Assembly: GCA_946997485.1 (NCBI GenBank)
Contig: CAMPVF010000006.1
Coordinates: forward strand, 1 to 64,000
DNA length: 64,000 nt
Direction of reading: 5' to 3'
Source: an uncultured Atopobium sp.
GTDB taxonomy: Bacteria; Actinomycetota; Coriobacteriia; Coriobacteriales; Atopobiaceae
Shown: piece after piece, positions 1 to 9,775 of the stretch
Position numbering within the stretch: the first letter of the stretch is position 1
Layout of the letters: the number at the start of each line of letters is the position of its first letter
Translations under genes and position numbers: made by a program
The notes under the pieces: model-generated
Databases searched by the model: none
Seen by the model: the letters and a program-made list of their open reading frames with translations, nothing else
What the model was told of the DNA's origin: nothing

Positions 1-100
<100 letters not shown>

Positions 101-284
101 AACTCTTAACTTGGGTATTGTACAAGATAAATCTTATATTGGTTAGCCTTCATATATTCTACATTCGATGTTTACCCGTCTATTTTCATTGCGCTAGTTA
201 GGACTTGTTTTTACCGTCTACCGTCTTTGTATCGGTAGCAACTTGTTGATACTGCAAATTTGGATCTGCTGTATACGTAGCTTC

Positions 285-322
285 ATAAAAACGCACTGCC
301 TTGCGGTTTTGCAAGGCAGTGC
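285..322 (-). terminator. Intrinsic terminator of the large surface-protein gene
   Basis: A perfect 12-bp stem (GCACTGCCTTGC / GCAAGGCAGTGC) with a 6-base loop is followed on the minus strand by GTTTTTATG. It lies 40 bases past the stop codon of the gene ending at 363. Confidence 0.9.
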
Positions 323-362
323 ACACATTGCTTTTGTATGCTTGGATTAAAGCCTATAGGTG

Positions 363-3300
363 CTACTTAGCGGCGTACCACTTTATCTCTTCTTTGCGCC
401 AACCATCTTTCACCATCTTGGCGATCTCGTCTGCGTCAGACGTGTAGTGGTGGTAGAACTTCTTTTCGTAGGGGTTGTACATACTTACCATGCCAACTGT
501 CTGCTTATCCTCATCCAACACGCTAAAGAACTTCACACCTTCGTTTCTCCAGCCCGCCTTTACGCATGCTGCTACCTCGTCTTCTTTGGTGGTGTAGTGG
601 TGCTCGCCCGTGTTTGGATTGTACAAGCGGTACACGCCGCCCTTTTCGCCATGCATGTACACTTTGCCAGTTATACCCTCAAAGTTCCAACCAAGGGAAA
701 CAAGGTTGTCCTTTTCGGCAGCATCAGTGGTAAACAGGTGCTCATGCGTGTAAGGATTATACAGGCGATACATCGCGTGCAGCGCGTAGAAGTCCTCCGC
801 ACCCGTAGGTTCTTTGCCATCGAGAGCTGCTTTTGCATCTGCTATGGCACTAAGCGCCTTATTGAGGGCATCTTGCTTTTGCTCCTTTGTTGTGAGCTGA
901 TCTCCGCCCTGTCCAGGCTGTCCACCAGGCTGTCCAGGTTGCCCGCCAGGCTGAGCGCCCGCGCCTTTTCCTGTCAGCTTATCAAGCAGCTTCTGTGCAT
1001 CCTCAATTGCCTTGTCGTATGCAGCTTGCTTTTCCTTGTCGGCATACTTGTACTCTGGTGTATCCTTAGTTGCATCCGCACCAGCAACCTCGTCTACCAG
1101 CGGCTTTGTATCCACTCCATCGAGCGCCACGCGCGCCTTTATCAGCTTATCAAGTGCGTCGTCTACTTTTTTCTGCGCTTCAGCGACACTATCAGCTGTA
1201 GTCACATGTGTGGAGTTCGCAGCATCAAGGGCTTGCTTTGCCTCTTGCAACGCAGTATCAAACGCCGTTTTCTTATCGGGCGAAGCAGTTATATACTTCG
1301 AGCTTCCCGGCTTCTTTGGGTCTGTTGTATCATCGGGCACTAAGAGCTTGTCAGCATCAACTTCGCAGCTCAGTGCTTCAGTGCGAAGCTTACCCTCAAC
1401 AGTAGAGTCAATCGCCTGCATTGCTTTAAGCAAATCGCTATACAGCGTGTTTACTTCGGCTGCGCCCTTGCTGTCGCCCTGCTCTTTATTAAGCACTGCA
1501 GCAGCAGCGCTTGCTGCTGCGTCAAAGTCGTTTTTCTTGCCCTGATCAGCGTTCTTATATTCGTTACCCTTTGCAAACGTGTCAGCTTGCTCTTTCAGCA
1601 CCTCAAGACGCGCCATTGCGTTATCGGTGTTCGTTGCATTCGCAAGCGCGTCGTCAATGTCGTCCACACCTGTATCGTTGCCGTTAGCATCCTTGTGATT
1701 TTCGGCGTCGGTGCTGGAAATAATATCCTTAAACGCCTTCTTCTGCGCATTGTTTAGGTGCTTAAGCTCATCAATCTTTTTAAGCGCGTCGTCAATCTTC
1801 TGCGCCTTAAGCGCACGGTTGGCAATACCCGTAGCATCGCCTAGCCTGTACGAATTGTTGTCGATGTCGTCTTTAACCTTTTTCTTGTCTTCGGGCGAAA
1901 GATTGCTGCTGTCAATGCGCTGCTTTTGTGCGTTCTTCTCTTGGGTAAGGGCATCGGCGTTGTCGTTTGTGTTCTGCGATGTATCACGTGTGCCCTTCGC
2001 ATCTTCAATAGCCTTTTTAGCTGCGTTGATGGTTTCGTCCGTTACGCTAGCAAGTGCAGTTGCAATCTGTGACGGCTTGGTTGCCTTCGTTACGTTCTCT
2101 TTAGCAGTTGAAATGGCGGTAGTAGCTGCTTCATATTGCTGCTTAGCATTTGCCTGTTGTTCAGGTGTAAGCTTGTCATAGGCATCCTTAAGCGCTTTTT
2201 CTTTCGCTTCAAGCGTGGCGGTAGCTTTCGCTTTTGCAGTTGCTTCGTTAATGCCGTTTTGACGCTGTGCAGCCTTAAGTGCGTTAGTAATGCTATCTGC
2301 TGTTGCGTTATCAGCCTTTAGTGCCTGCTCAAGCGCGGTAAGTGTTGCATCTTTTTGGGATGTACCGCCAAGTAGGTCGTTTAGTGCCTTATCCTCGTCT
2401 TTACCAGTGCCATGGTCGAGGAAGGGCAGCGCGCCTTTGTTTACATCATTTTGCAAAGCGTCCTTAGCGTTATTAATGGCTTTCGCTTTTTCTAGGATCT
2501 GCTGCACAGCAGCTGGCGTATCTGCGCCATTAATCTCCTGTTTCAGCTTGTCTTTTTCATCTTTTGTAAGGTTACCAAGACCATCAATTGTATCGCTGGC
2601 ATCCTTTTTATCTTGTTGTAGCTGCTGATTTTGTTTGTCGCTTTGCTTCTGTTTATCTTCCTGTTCCTTCTTGTCGTTTGCAGCCGCTTGCGCATCGGTG
2701 CCGCTCTTGTTGTTTGTAATTTCCCCTTGTACCTTAGGATCGGTAGAAGTCTTGTTTGTATTTGCTTGATTTTCTGCCTTTTTCAAGATGTCTTTAATAG
2801 CATCAGGAGTTTGTGCGTTATCAATCTCACCCTTAAGCTGCGTTTTTTGGTCTTTTGTTAAGTTAGGGTTGCGATCGATCGTTGCCTTTGCTGCATCCTT
2901 CATCTGCTTCAGCTCTTCAGCGGTTACGGCAGGTGAAGTAGTTTTCTTTTTGTACGTTACACTAACAGTAAATAACTTATCACCCGTAGACTTGCAAAAT
3001 ACAAGCTTCTTGTACTCGCTATTAGTGTATTTTACGCTATCAATGCCGCCTGGGTTCGCGTCCGACGTAAGCTCCATCAGCACGGTACCCTTTTTAGGCG
3101 TAAGGGTCTTTGGAATGATATATGGGATCTTATCAATGGAAATGTTTTCCGCATTGTCGTAATTGGCCTGCAAGAATGCTTTCACTGCAGCTTTAAAGTC
3201 TTCTTCCGTTAGGTTATTGGGGTCGTCAACCTCAATATTGCCAATTGGATTAGGTTTACGATCAAGGTGCTTGGCCTCGCTGAGTTTCTTTATAAGCTCG

Positions 3301-5873
3301 CGCAGCTTGCCCTCGTCCATGCCATTGATGGTATCGTCGTCGGCGCTGTCAATGCCCACACGCTTAAAGTCGGCGTCAGTTACACCTTTCTGTTTCTGTT
3401 TATCACGGATTTGCTTAGCGAGCTCCTTCAAGTCAGAAACCGTATGGTCAACTGGAGTGGTAGTCTTTTTCACGTACAGTTCACTTACAGGAACAGTAAA
3501 GAGCTCCTTTGAGTTGTTGTCGCCCTTTTCAAACCCTTGAACTTTAATGCTGCCATCTGTTTCAAGACTAATCGTTGTTACACCCGCGGGTTCAGCTGCA
3601 TCCTTATCATAATACTGAATACCTTCCGTACCACTCACAGGAGTATCCGTCTGTTTTAGCACGTATGTACCAGTATTTGCGCCGCTATCACTCGAAACAT
3701 CAGTACCATAGTTAGACAGTACAAATTGCTTAAGCGCTTCTATTTGGTTTTGTGGTGTTGGAGTATTACCATCGATTTGAACTGGTTTAACCTTGTATTT
3801 ATACTGCGTTTTACCTTGTGGATTATGCGCTGTTTCCTTTGGTGTTTGTTTATCGAGTTTTTGCTTAAAGAATACACCCATTGGATAGGTTGCATCCTCA
3901 TAACCAGATGCCTTAAAGGTTACCGTTCCTGCACCATTTGCATCAACGCCATACTCAATAGTCAAAACAGTTAATTCGTCAACTTTCTGTTGTGTATCTG
4001 CGTCCTTTACGAAGCCCGCGAGCGTATCTTTGAGGTTGTCTAATGCCGCTTGGGTTGGACCTGCAGCAGTAAGATCCTCCGCTTTAAGACTAAACGGATC
4101 AAACGTTACCGTTGTAGGCTGCGCCGCGGGCGTTACCTTAAAGTGTTTTTTGCTCTCAGGATTAGGGTTCGGTTGCGGCTCAGGAGTTTTTGGACGTTCT
4201 TTGAGGAACTGCCAGGCCTGGATAGTGGTAGTAGAGCCGTCTTTCCATTTAATGGTTACGTCGCCGCTCGATACATTAACTTTTATGTAGTTATCAGCAT
4301 CTGCTTTTTGTGCATCTTTATATACCGGCAAATCCTTGTTTGCGTCATTAAAAGCCTTTTTAATGTTGGCAAGATCTTGATTGTTAAGCGCCTTTACATT
4401 ATCAACCTCAATGGGCGAAGGCACCGTGTACGGCGCCCACTCGGCAATAGTTGCACCTTGAAACACCACGTCAGAGGCGGAAAGCGTGTAGGAAGAGCCA
4501 TCCGTGTAGGTTGCCTCTACATCACCATTTTCCTCAACGGTAAGGTCATACTGACCACCAGAATCCTTCTTGAGGTTCTTCAAAAAGTCGTTCGGATTCT
4601 CATTTCCATTCGCATCAATAATCGCCTGACGTACCTTTGTTTTTTCGTCGGGAGTGAGCTGATACAAATTTATAACAGGCGTTTTCTTGGGCAAAGTGGG
4701 CTTATACTGCTCGGACATTTTAAGCTTTTGCTCCACAAGCAACGTACCTGGCAGCACAACCGTCGTATTGTCGCTAAACGTTACCGTTGCAGTTCCTTCT
4801 TGGCCAATGGTAATGCCGTCGTCGCCCTCTTTAAGGAATTTGTTAAAGTTCTCGTTATTCTTGTTAGCTTCTTTAATAGCAGCAATAATTGCCTTTTTTT
4901 CGTCGTCAGAAACCGCGCGCGTGTTTACAACCGGCGTTACCGCAGGATACGCCACGGAAACATGCTCGGATATGGCAGGCAACACTTGTGTTAAACCAGC
5001 AGCATAGCGCCAGTTGCCAACCGTGCGTCGAATACCTGCAGCAAAACGCAGGGGCTTTTTGTCACGCTGCTTGTAAGCGCTATCGGTAATTTCCGCAACA
5101 TAACTAAAATCGTAATAGCGCGTACCAGCCGATTCCCAGTCGGTAAAAATTGCCGAAAGACCATCGGTTGCAGGGTCGTCATCAGGTTTGTAATTATTCC
5201 ATTGATTATTGGTGTTTCCACTGTTGTCATACTGGTTAAGGACGTAATCGTTGAGCGTTTTATTAAGCTCATTACCCTCTTTGTACCAGCGCGAAATACC
5301 CTGCCAATCCTGCGGATTTGCATAAACGTTGTCCGAAGCAATCACAAAGTCTTTACGCGTTGCGCATGCATTATTCTTTTCGCCACGCTTATGCACGGCA
5401 CTTGGATCACATTTTCCTGCCTCGTTGCGCTGCAGCGTAATGTGCTGAACATTGGTTACACCCTCAGGCACGCCAAACCACCAAAATGGACGCAGCGCCC
5501 AGCGGTCGGGAGTTTTGCCTTGTTCGAGCGGATCGTTTGCAATATAGCGAACGCGTATAAATTTACCCAGCGGATTTTCCTGGCTTGCATCAGCATTTAA
5601 CGCGCCTTGAAGCGTGTTGTAATAATGCACCTCAATACGCAGGCGATCTTCACTATACCCAGCATCGGCTTTGTAGCCATAATACGTGTTAGTGCCGTTT
5701 ACATAGCCGTCGGCAAATGCCTTAGAAGCAAGACCCCCCCCCAGCAACATTGTTCCAGCAAGCACTGCAGCTGATGCAGCACATACTGGCAGCACTGGTA
5801 GCGAAAAACGACGTAGGCGGACGGGCATCGTGCGCGCGCCGCGAATGGTTTGCTCATGTTGTTGCAACGACAT
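363..5873 (-). CDS. Very large secreted surface protein with GA-like, FIVAR-like and C-terminal DUF5648 repeats
   Basis: This is a 1836-residue protein. The start at 5873 (MSLQQHEQ) is chosen because GGAG lies six bases upstream; an upstream in-frame ATG at 5891 lacks such a site. A long signal peptide is seen at about residues 1-54, ending AFA|D, with a GGG run at 45-47. After an N-terminal domain (about 55-310) come several repeated beta modules with a pattern like TVTFSDNTTVVLPG. Next are helical modules (about 985-1420) resembling GA albumin-binding modules (NLTKDQK..LK.EI..A.TP), then FIVAR-like helices and a short Gly-Gln-Pro collagen-like stretch. Three DUF5648-type repeats (YRLYNP.TGEHHYT, about 1690-1836) close the protein. 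No LPXTG motif is present, so the attachment mode is unknown. By family knowledge it probably binds host matrix or serum proteins. The G9 tract in the signal peptide suggests on/off switching. Confidence 0.9.
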   Translation of the reverse strand: MSLQQHEQTIRGARTMPVRLRRFSLPVLPVCAASAAVLAGTMLLGGGLASKAFADGYVNGTNTYYGYKADAGYSEDRLRIEVHYYNTLQGALNADASQENPLGKFIRVRYIANDPLEQGKTPDRWALRPFWWFGVPEGVTNVQHITLQRNEAGKCDPSAVHKRGEKNNACATRKDFVIASDNVYANPQDWQGISRWYKEGNELNKTLNDYVLNQYDNSGNTNNQWNNYKPDDDPATDGLSAIFTDWESAGTRYYDFSYVAEITDSAYKQRDKKPLRFAAGIRRTVGNWRYAAGLTQVLPAISEHVSVAYPAVTPVVNTRAVSDDEKKAIIAAIKEANKNNENFNKFLKEGDDGITIGQEGTATVTFSDNTTVVLPGTLLVEQKLKMSEQYKPTLPKKTPVINLYQLTPDEKTKVRQAIIDANGNENPNDFLKNLKKDSGGQYDLTVEENGDVEATYTDGSSYTLSASDVVFQGATIAEWAPYTVPSPIEVDNVKALNNQDLANIKKAFNDANKDLPVYKDAQKADADNYIKVNVSSGDVTIKWKDGSTTTIQAWQFLKERPKTPEPQPNPNPESKKHFKVTPAAQPTTVTFDPFSLKAEDLTAAGPTQAALDNLKDTLAGFVKDADTQQKVDELTVLTIEYGVDANGAGTVTFKASGYEDATYPMGVFFKQKLDKQTPKETAHNPQGKTQYKYKVKPVQIDGNTPTPQNQIEALKQFVLSNYGTDVSSDSGANTGTYVLKQTDTPVSGTEGIQYYDKDAAEPAGVTTISLETDGSIKVQGFEKGDNNSKELFTVPVSELYVKKTTTPVDHTVSDLKELAKQIRDKQKQKGVTDADFKRVGIDSADDDTINGMDEGKLRELIKKLSEAKHLDRKPNPIGNIEVDDPNNLTEEDFKAAVKAFLQANYDNAENISIDKIPYIIPKTLTPKKGTVLMELTSDANPGGIDSVKYTNSEYKKLVFCKSTGDKLFTVSVTYKKKTTSPAVTAEELKQMKDAAKATIDRNPNLTKDQKTQLKGEIDNAQTPDAIKDILKKAENQANTNKTSTDPKVQGEITNNKSGTDAQAAANDKKEQEDKQKQSDKQNQQLQQDKKDASDTIDGLGNLTKDEKDKLKQEINGADTPAAVQQILEKAKAINNAKDALQNDVNKGALPFLDHGTGKDEDKALNDLLGGTSQKDATLTALEQALKADNATADSITNALKAAQRQNGINEATAKAKATATLEAKEKALKDAYDKLTPEQQANAKQQYEAATTAISTAKENVTKATKPSQIATALASVTDETINAAKKAIEDAKGTRDTSQNTNDNADALTQEKNAQKQRIDSSNLSPEDKKKVKDDIDNNSYRLGDATGIANRALKAQKIDDALKKIDELKHLNNAQKKAFKDIISSTDAENHKDANGNDTGVDDIDDALANATNTDNAMARLEVLKEQADTFAKGNEYKNADQGKKNDFDAAASAAAAVLNKEQGDSKGAAEVNTLYSDLLKAMQAIDSTVEGKLRTEALSCEVDADKLLVPDDTTDPKKPGSSKYITASPDKKTAFDTALQEAKQALDAANSTHVTTADSVAEAQKKVDDALDKLIKARVALDGVDTKPLVDEVAGADATKDTPEYKYADKEKQAAYDKAIEDAQKLLDKLTGKGAGAQPGGQPGQPGGQPGQGGDQLTTKEQKQDALNKALSAIADAKAALDGKEPTGAEDFYALHAMYRLYNPYTHEHLFTTDAAEKDNLVSLGWNFEGITGKVYMHGEKGGVYRLYNPNTGEHHYTTKEDEVAACVKAGWRNEGVKFFSVLDEDKQTVGMVSMYNPYEKKFYHHYTSDADEIAKMVKDGWRKEEIKWYAAK
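5734..5742 (-). repeat. G9 homopolymer inside the signal-peptide codons
   Basis: Nine consecutive C on the plus strand are nine G in the coding strand, spanning CTG GGG GGG GGT (residues 44-47). The frame is intact at nine. A change of one base would frameshift the 1836-residue protein at residue 47, making this a likely translational phase-variation switch. Confidence 0.85.
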
Positions 5874-6184
5874 ATGTTCTCCTAACATCAAGGCATAAAC
5901 CTAATAAACCATAACAAAGCACCTAGAAGAGCATAAAAACACCTGGTAGGGCGCTTAGTTTGATTATGACTGAGTACAGGTATAGCGCTGGGTATAGCTA
6001 TACAGCATCAATTTTAACGAAAGTTTCCGTTCGTTGCCGACGTTTTATCAGTTTTGTGAAGATTTTTTGATAGCCGACGGGCTGGCGGGCATGCAGGCGT
6101 GCAGGGCGTGGATGCATGCATGCTTGGGTGCGCGCGGAAATTTTCGGCGAGCTTTAAGGCGCACTTTGTGACGCACTTTTTCTT

Positions 6185-6480
6185 GGATTTGAAAATAATG
6201 CAGATTGACACGAGTTTGCGCGCGGCTATAAAGTGGCGCGGGTTGAAGATTTGAAAAATACTCAAATTGACACGAGTTTTCACGCGTAAAAACCTGCACG
6301 CCAAAGCTGTGCGGACAAGCTGCATCACGCTTAGTTTTCCTTTCCTGGGAAAACGTGCCGCTGCCGCAAAGCGCGCGTTAACCCCCTGCCCGAAACTCGT
6401 GTCAATGTGATTATTTTTCAAATATCGCTTCTCCCCTCAACCCAAACCTCTTGTCAAGTTGATTATTTTTCAAATATCGC
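6185..6480 (+). mobile_element. Nested pair of TTGACACGAG inverted-repeat elements (MITE-like)
   Basis: Two left ends (6185-6214 and 6247-6276) and two right ends (6396-6427 and 6449-6480) match ATTTGAAAAATA..CAAATTGACACGAG in inverted orientation. The inner pair encloses 119 bases between the TTGACACGAG boxes, as in the copies at 12.6 and 14.7 kb. The outer pair encloses 234 bases, which suggests one element inserted in another or a partial duplication. No protein is encoded. Most of the gene-free 5874-6631 stretch is this element plus GC-rich sequence with no other visible feature. Confidence 0.7.
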
Positions 6481-6511
6481 GCCTGAGCGACGCCGAAACG
6501 CAACGGACGCA

Positions 6512-6548
6512 TAAAAAAGTTGCCGCTGCGCGGATGCACAGCGGCAAC
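6512..6548 (-). terminator. Intrinsic terminator after pyrE
   Basis: The stem GTTGCCGCTG / CAGCGGCAAC is followed on the minus strand by TTTTTTATG, 84 bases past the pyrE stop. Confidence 0.85.
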
Positions 6549-6631
6549 AATCATTTCAGTGCAGCTTATTTGGTTCTTAGTTGTGGCTAGGCTACGCGCC
6601 TCACACTACGCCGCGCGCACAGCACGCCGCG

Positions 6632-7279
6632 CTAATTGCTCGAAAGCGCTCTCCACGACGTATCGGATGGATTATCGCGAAACGCGCGCAAACGCGGCGC
6701 GTCCTCAGCTTGGATGTAATTCTCCTCAACAGCAACGTCGATAAGCGTATCAAGGTCGCACAAACTGGTATTGTGCACGTGAGCTGCGCCTAAGCGTTCA
6801 AACGACTTTTTCATGCCGTAGGTAAAAATGCTTACAACGCCCAGCACGTCGGCGCCAACCTCGCGCAACGGATCGACGCATTCGAGCACACTGCCGCCAG
6901 TAGAAATGAGGTCCTCAATAACTACTGTTTTTTCGCCGCTCGAAATGCGACCCTCAATTTGATTTTTGCGACCGTGGTCTTTTGCCGAACCGCGCACGTA
7001 CCCCATAGGAATGCCCAGGCGGTCGGCGGCAATTGCAGCATGCGCAATACCAGCGGTTGATGTGCCCATAAGAATTTGCACATCGGGGTACAGCTCGCGC
7101 ACCGTTTGCGCCAGCGACTCGTCGATAAGCGTACGCACATCAGGGTAGCTAAGCGTGAGACGATTGTCACAATAAATGGGGCTAATTATTCCACTTGCCC
7201 AGGTAAATGGGTCGTTTGGACGCAAATACACCGCTTTAATGCTTAAGAGTGCCTGCGCAATTTGTTCCTTCGTTGCCAT
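6632..7279 (-). CDS. pyrE: Orotate phosphoribosyltransferase
   Basis: A 215-residue protein of typical length. It converts orotate and PRPP to OMP in cytoplasmic pyrimidine synthesis. The N-terminal segment with FTWASGIISPIYCDNR is characteristic of bacterial PyrE, and the PRPP-binding loop is VVIEDLISTGGSV at about residues 120-132. GAGG precedes the ATG at 7279 by four bases. It is the last gene of the leftward truA-glycosyltransferase-pyrE run and is followed by a strong terminator. No other pyr gene is adjacent. Confidence 0.95.
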   Translation of the reverse strand: MATKEQIAQALLSIKAVYLRPNDPFTWASGIISPIYCDNRLTLSYPDVRTLIDESLAQTVRELYPDVQILMGTSTAGIAHAAIAADRLGIPMGYVRGSAKDHGRKNQIEGRISSGEKTVVIEDLISTGGSVLECVDPLREVGADVLGVVSIFTYGMKKSFERLGAAHVHNTSLCDLDTLIDVAVEENYIQAEDAPRLRAFRDNPSDTSWRALSSN

Positions 7280-7364
7280 AGTGCCTCAATTCTTTTTGTT
7301 GTGGCTTTGTGCCTGTTGTGGCTGTGTGCCTGTTGTGAACGTTTGGCTTTCTTCCGCTTTTAGC

Positions 7365-8435
7365 CTACCTACGCGCTTTGAGCTGCGCAAACAGCCGAGC
7401 ATTCTTCCGCTTCACAAACGAAATAAACGCCCCTTCACGGTATGCAAGCTGCGCATTTTTGTAGCGAATGGGCAGCAACATACAGCGCATCATCGCGCTT
7501 TTTGGCTGCGAATATAATACCGCTTTTTGTGCTTGAGGAGTTTCAATCATCTGCTGAATGGCTGCAATTTTTTCGGCCTTACTTAGCGTACACGCAGGAT
7601 TACACACGTTTTCAATGCAGCCAATAAGCCGCTCAATATACCTGCGCTGAATCATCTCAAAACTGCGCGGCTCGTGCGCAAGCCCCCAGTGCTCATACAA
7701 ATCGCACATCCACCGATGCTCTTCTTCGCGCTTTTCGTACATTTCCTTGCGCCAGCGGCTCGTTTCCGAATCGCTACGCTGACGTATAAAGTGGTAATAC
7801 GGCTGCCCAACCACGCCTACCTGCGAAACGTCGCGAATGTAATCGAGCACAAACGGAAAATCGTCCCAAAACGTATCCTTAAAACGAACGTTGAGCTCCT
7901 CAATGCGGCTGCGCAAAAACAGCTTATTCCACGGCGTGTACAGCAAATTTTGGTCGAACAGCTGATACGCTGCCGCGCGAAACGCGTCCTGCGACGCAAA
8001 CACGCCCGTAGGATAGGATTTTATTTCGGTTGTATGCTGATTGTCTTTGCCATAGTAAGTGTCGATGTAAAAACCGGAAATCACCAGCTCAAGCGCGTGC
8101 GTTTGCATGTACAACACCATATCGGCGAGCATGCGACTTTCGGCCCAATCATCGGCATCGAAAAACATAACGTAGGTGCCACGAGCGCGCTCAAGTGCAT
8201 AATTGCGGGCTGCGGGCGCGCCGGCGTTGGGCGTGTGAAATACCGTAATGCGAAAATCGCGCTCCGCCGCAGCGTCGAGGATGGTACCCGTTCTATCGGT
8301 TGACCCATCGTCTACCACCAACAGCTCAAAGTCGCGCAGCGTTTGGTGCTGAATAGACTCAATGGCTCTGCAGATATAGCCTGCAACGTTATACGCAGGA
8401 ATGATAATTGAAACAAGAGGTACCTTTGGTGCCAT
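7365..8435 (-). CDS. Family 2 glycosyltransferase
   Basis: A 356-residue GT-A fold protein. The N-terminus VSIIIPAYNV, the nucleotide-binding VVDDGSTD (about residues 40-47) and the metal-binding FFDADDW (about 91-97) define family GT2. No membrane segments are evident, so it is probably a cytoplasmic or peripheral enzyme that adds a sugar to a cell-envelope or exopolysaccharide acceptor; the donor and acceptor cannot be read from sequence. The start at 8435 has GGAGGAG about 11 bases upstream. The gene sits alone between truA and pyrE without other polysaccharide genes. Confidence 0.9.
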   Translation of the reverse strand: MAPKVPLVSIIIPAYNVAGYICRAIESIQHQTLRDFELLVVDDGSTDRTGTILDAAAERDFRITVFHTPNAGAPAARNYALERARGTYVMFFDADDWAESRMLADMVLYMQTHALELVISGFYIDTYYGKDNQHTTEIKSYPTGVFASQDAFRAAAYQLFDQNLLYTPWNKLFLRSRIEELNVRFKDTFWDDFPFVLDYIRDVSQVGVVGQPYYHFIRQRSDSETSRWRKEMYEKREEEHRWMCDLYEHWGLAHEPRSFEMIQRRYIERLIGCIENVCNPACTLSKAEKIAAIQQMIETPQAQKAVLYSQPKSAMMRCMLLPIRYKNAQLAYREGAFISFVKRKNARLFAQLKARR

Positions 8436-8578
8436 GACTATAAGTGCTCCTCCACATTGCCCGATATGTTGTATACGAGCTTGCCAGCACCTCTAGTATG
8501 AGTTATGTTGGCGCTCAATATGTGATGAACACGTGATAGTTCTATGTCTTCAAGACAAAACCAAAATTTGAGAAAAAC

Positions 8579-8712
8579 GGGGTGGCGCGCGGGGTGCGGC
8601 GCGCGGGGTACGCGCTGCACAGGCGCGGGGTGCGCGGGTGCGCGGATGTCGCGGGCGTGGGGTCCGCGGGGTGCGCGGGTGCGTACTGCGCGGGCGTGGG
8701 GTCCGCGGGTGC
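8579..8712. repeat. GC-rich imperfect tandem repeats between truA and the glycosyltransferase gene
   Basis: About 130 bases of near-pure G/C built from units such as GGGGTGCGCGGGTGCG. The segment GCGGGCGTGGGGTCCGCGG occurs twice (about 8650 and 8690). It lies just past the truA stop codon, and the composition is unlike both neighbours. It could be a degenerate repeat or a transcription-slowing element; no intrinsic terminator was seen. Confidence 0.7.
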
Positions 8713-8719
8713 AATCCAA

Positions 8720-9703
8720 CTACTCGTGCCACGGAGTAAGCGTTTGCGCGGGATACGCCACATGTTCGAGCGTAAGACCGCACGCAGGAGCCGTTTGCGC
8801 AGCTGCTGTGCGCGTGCGCGCCGCGAGAACATCACCCAGCCACGCCACACTCCGTGCACCGCGACCCACCTCAAGCAAACTACCAGCAATAATGCGAACC
8901 ATATTATGTAAGAATGCGTTGCCTTCAATATCAATGCAAATGAGCTGCTCGCCCAAAACGTAATCGCGATGCACGTTAATCGACGTAATGCAGCGCTGGA
9001 GCGACAACCCCTGCGCTTTAAGAACATCAGCCGAAGTAGCCTTGCAAAAGCTTTCAAAATTGTGCTCGCCAATGAGGGCTTGCGCGGCGGCATTCATGTC
9101 GTCCATGCACACGTGATGCACGTGGCGATTCCACCACACAAACGAAGCTGTGAGCACGGGTTTTAGCGGTGCGGGCGCTATGCGATAGGTGTAACTGCGC
9201 GAGCGCGCGTCAAAGCGCGCGGAAAAATCCGGAGCAGCCTGGTAAATTGTGCGGATGGCGATGTCGGCAGGGCACAGCATGTTGAGCGAGCGCAAAAGCG
9301 ACGACTTGTCACGCGCGCATTCCTCGTGCGTAACAGGAAAGCTCACGTACTGCGCGTGTGCATGCACGCCTGCATCGGTGCGACCGGCGCAGGTAAGCGT
9401 TACGTCGCGGCGCAACACGCGCTGCAGCACATCGCGCAAGCAGCCCTCCACCGTGCGCTGACCCTCCTGAAATGCGTAGCCCGCAAACTGTTCGCCCTGG
9501 TAGCCAAGGCGCAGCACCATGGTTGCGGCAGGCTCTATTGATGATTGATTCGCAAATTGCACTGGTGTTGCAGGTTTTGCCGTGGTTGAAGTGTGGGGTG
9601 TTGTTTCGCCCGTAGCACCCGTACCGCCCGTAGTGCCCGTAGCGGGAGTGTGGGGTGTAACTTCGCCCAAAGGAGAAGCAGGCTGGTTGGTAGGCATGAT
9701 CAT
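8720..9703 (-). CDS. truA: tRNA pseudouridine(38-40) synthase with a low-complexity N-terminal extension
   Basis: A 327-residue protein; the family is usually about 245-275. The TruA core begins at about residue 62 (MVLRLGYQGEQFAGYAFQ) and contains the catalytic-aspartate motif CAGRTDAGVHA (about 105-115). It isomerises uridines 38-40 of the tRNA anticodon arm. Residues 1-61 are a Thr/Pro/Gly-rich stretch made of imperfect repeats (TPHTPATG..). The upstream start at 9703 has a good site (AAAGGA, five bases away), so the extension is probably translated. In this lineage truA commonly follows the ECF transporter genes, as here. Confidence 0.93.
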   Translation of the reverse strand: MIMPTNQPASPLGEVTPHTPATGTTGGTGATGETTPHTSTTAKPATPVQFANQSSIEPAATMVLRLGYQGEQFAGYAFQEGQRTVEGCLRDVLQRVLRRDVTLTCAGRTDAGVHAHAQYVSFPVTHEECARDKSSLLRSLNMLCPADIAIRTIYQAAPDFSARFDARSRSYTYRIAPAPLKPVLTASFVWWNRHVHHVCMDDMNAAAQALIGEHNFESFCKATSADVLKAQGLSLQRCITSINVHRDYVLGEQLICIDIEGNAFLHNMVRIIAGSLLEVGRGARSVAWLGDVLAARTRTAAAQTAPACGLTLEHVAYPAQTLTPWHE

Positions 9704-9775
9704 GCGAGTCCTTTCATGCGCAGTGTTTGCGGTGGTGGTGTGCGGTGGTGGCGATTTGTGCCGTGGCGATGTGCA

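Noticed and set aside
6014..6421. Arg/Ala-rich minus-strand open frame
   Set aside because: It lies in the inverted-repeat element and GC-rich flank, has no domain and uses the element ends as codons; a compositional shadow.
8542..9093. Arg/Pro/Ala-rich open frames opposite or within truA
   Set aside because: They come from the GC-rich repeat and truA in other frames, with no start signals.
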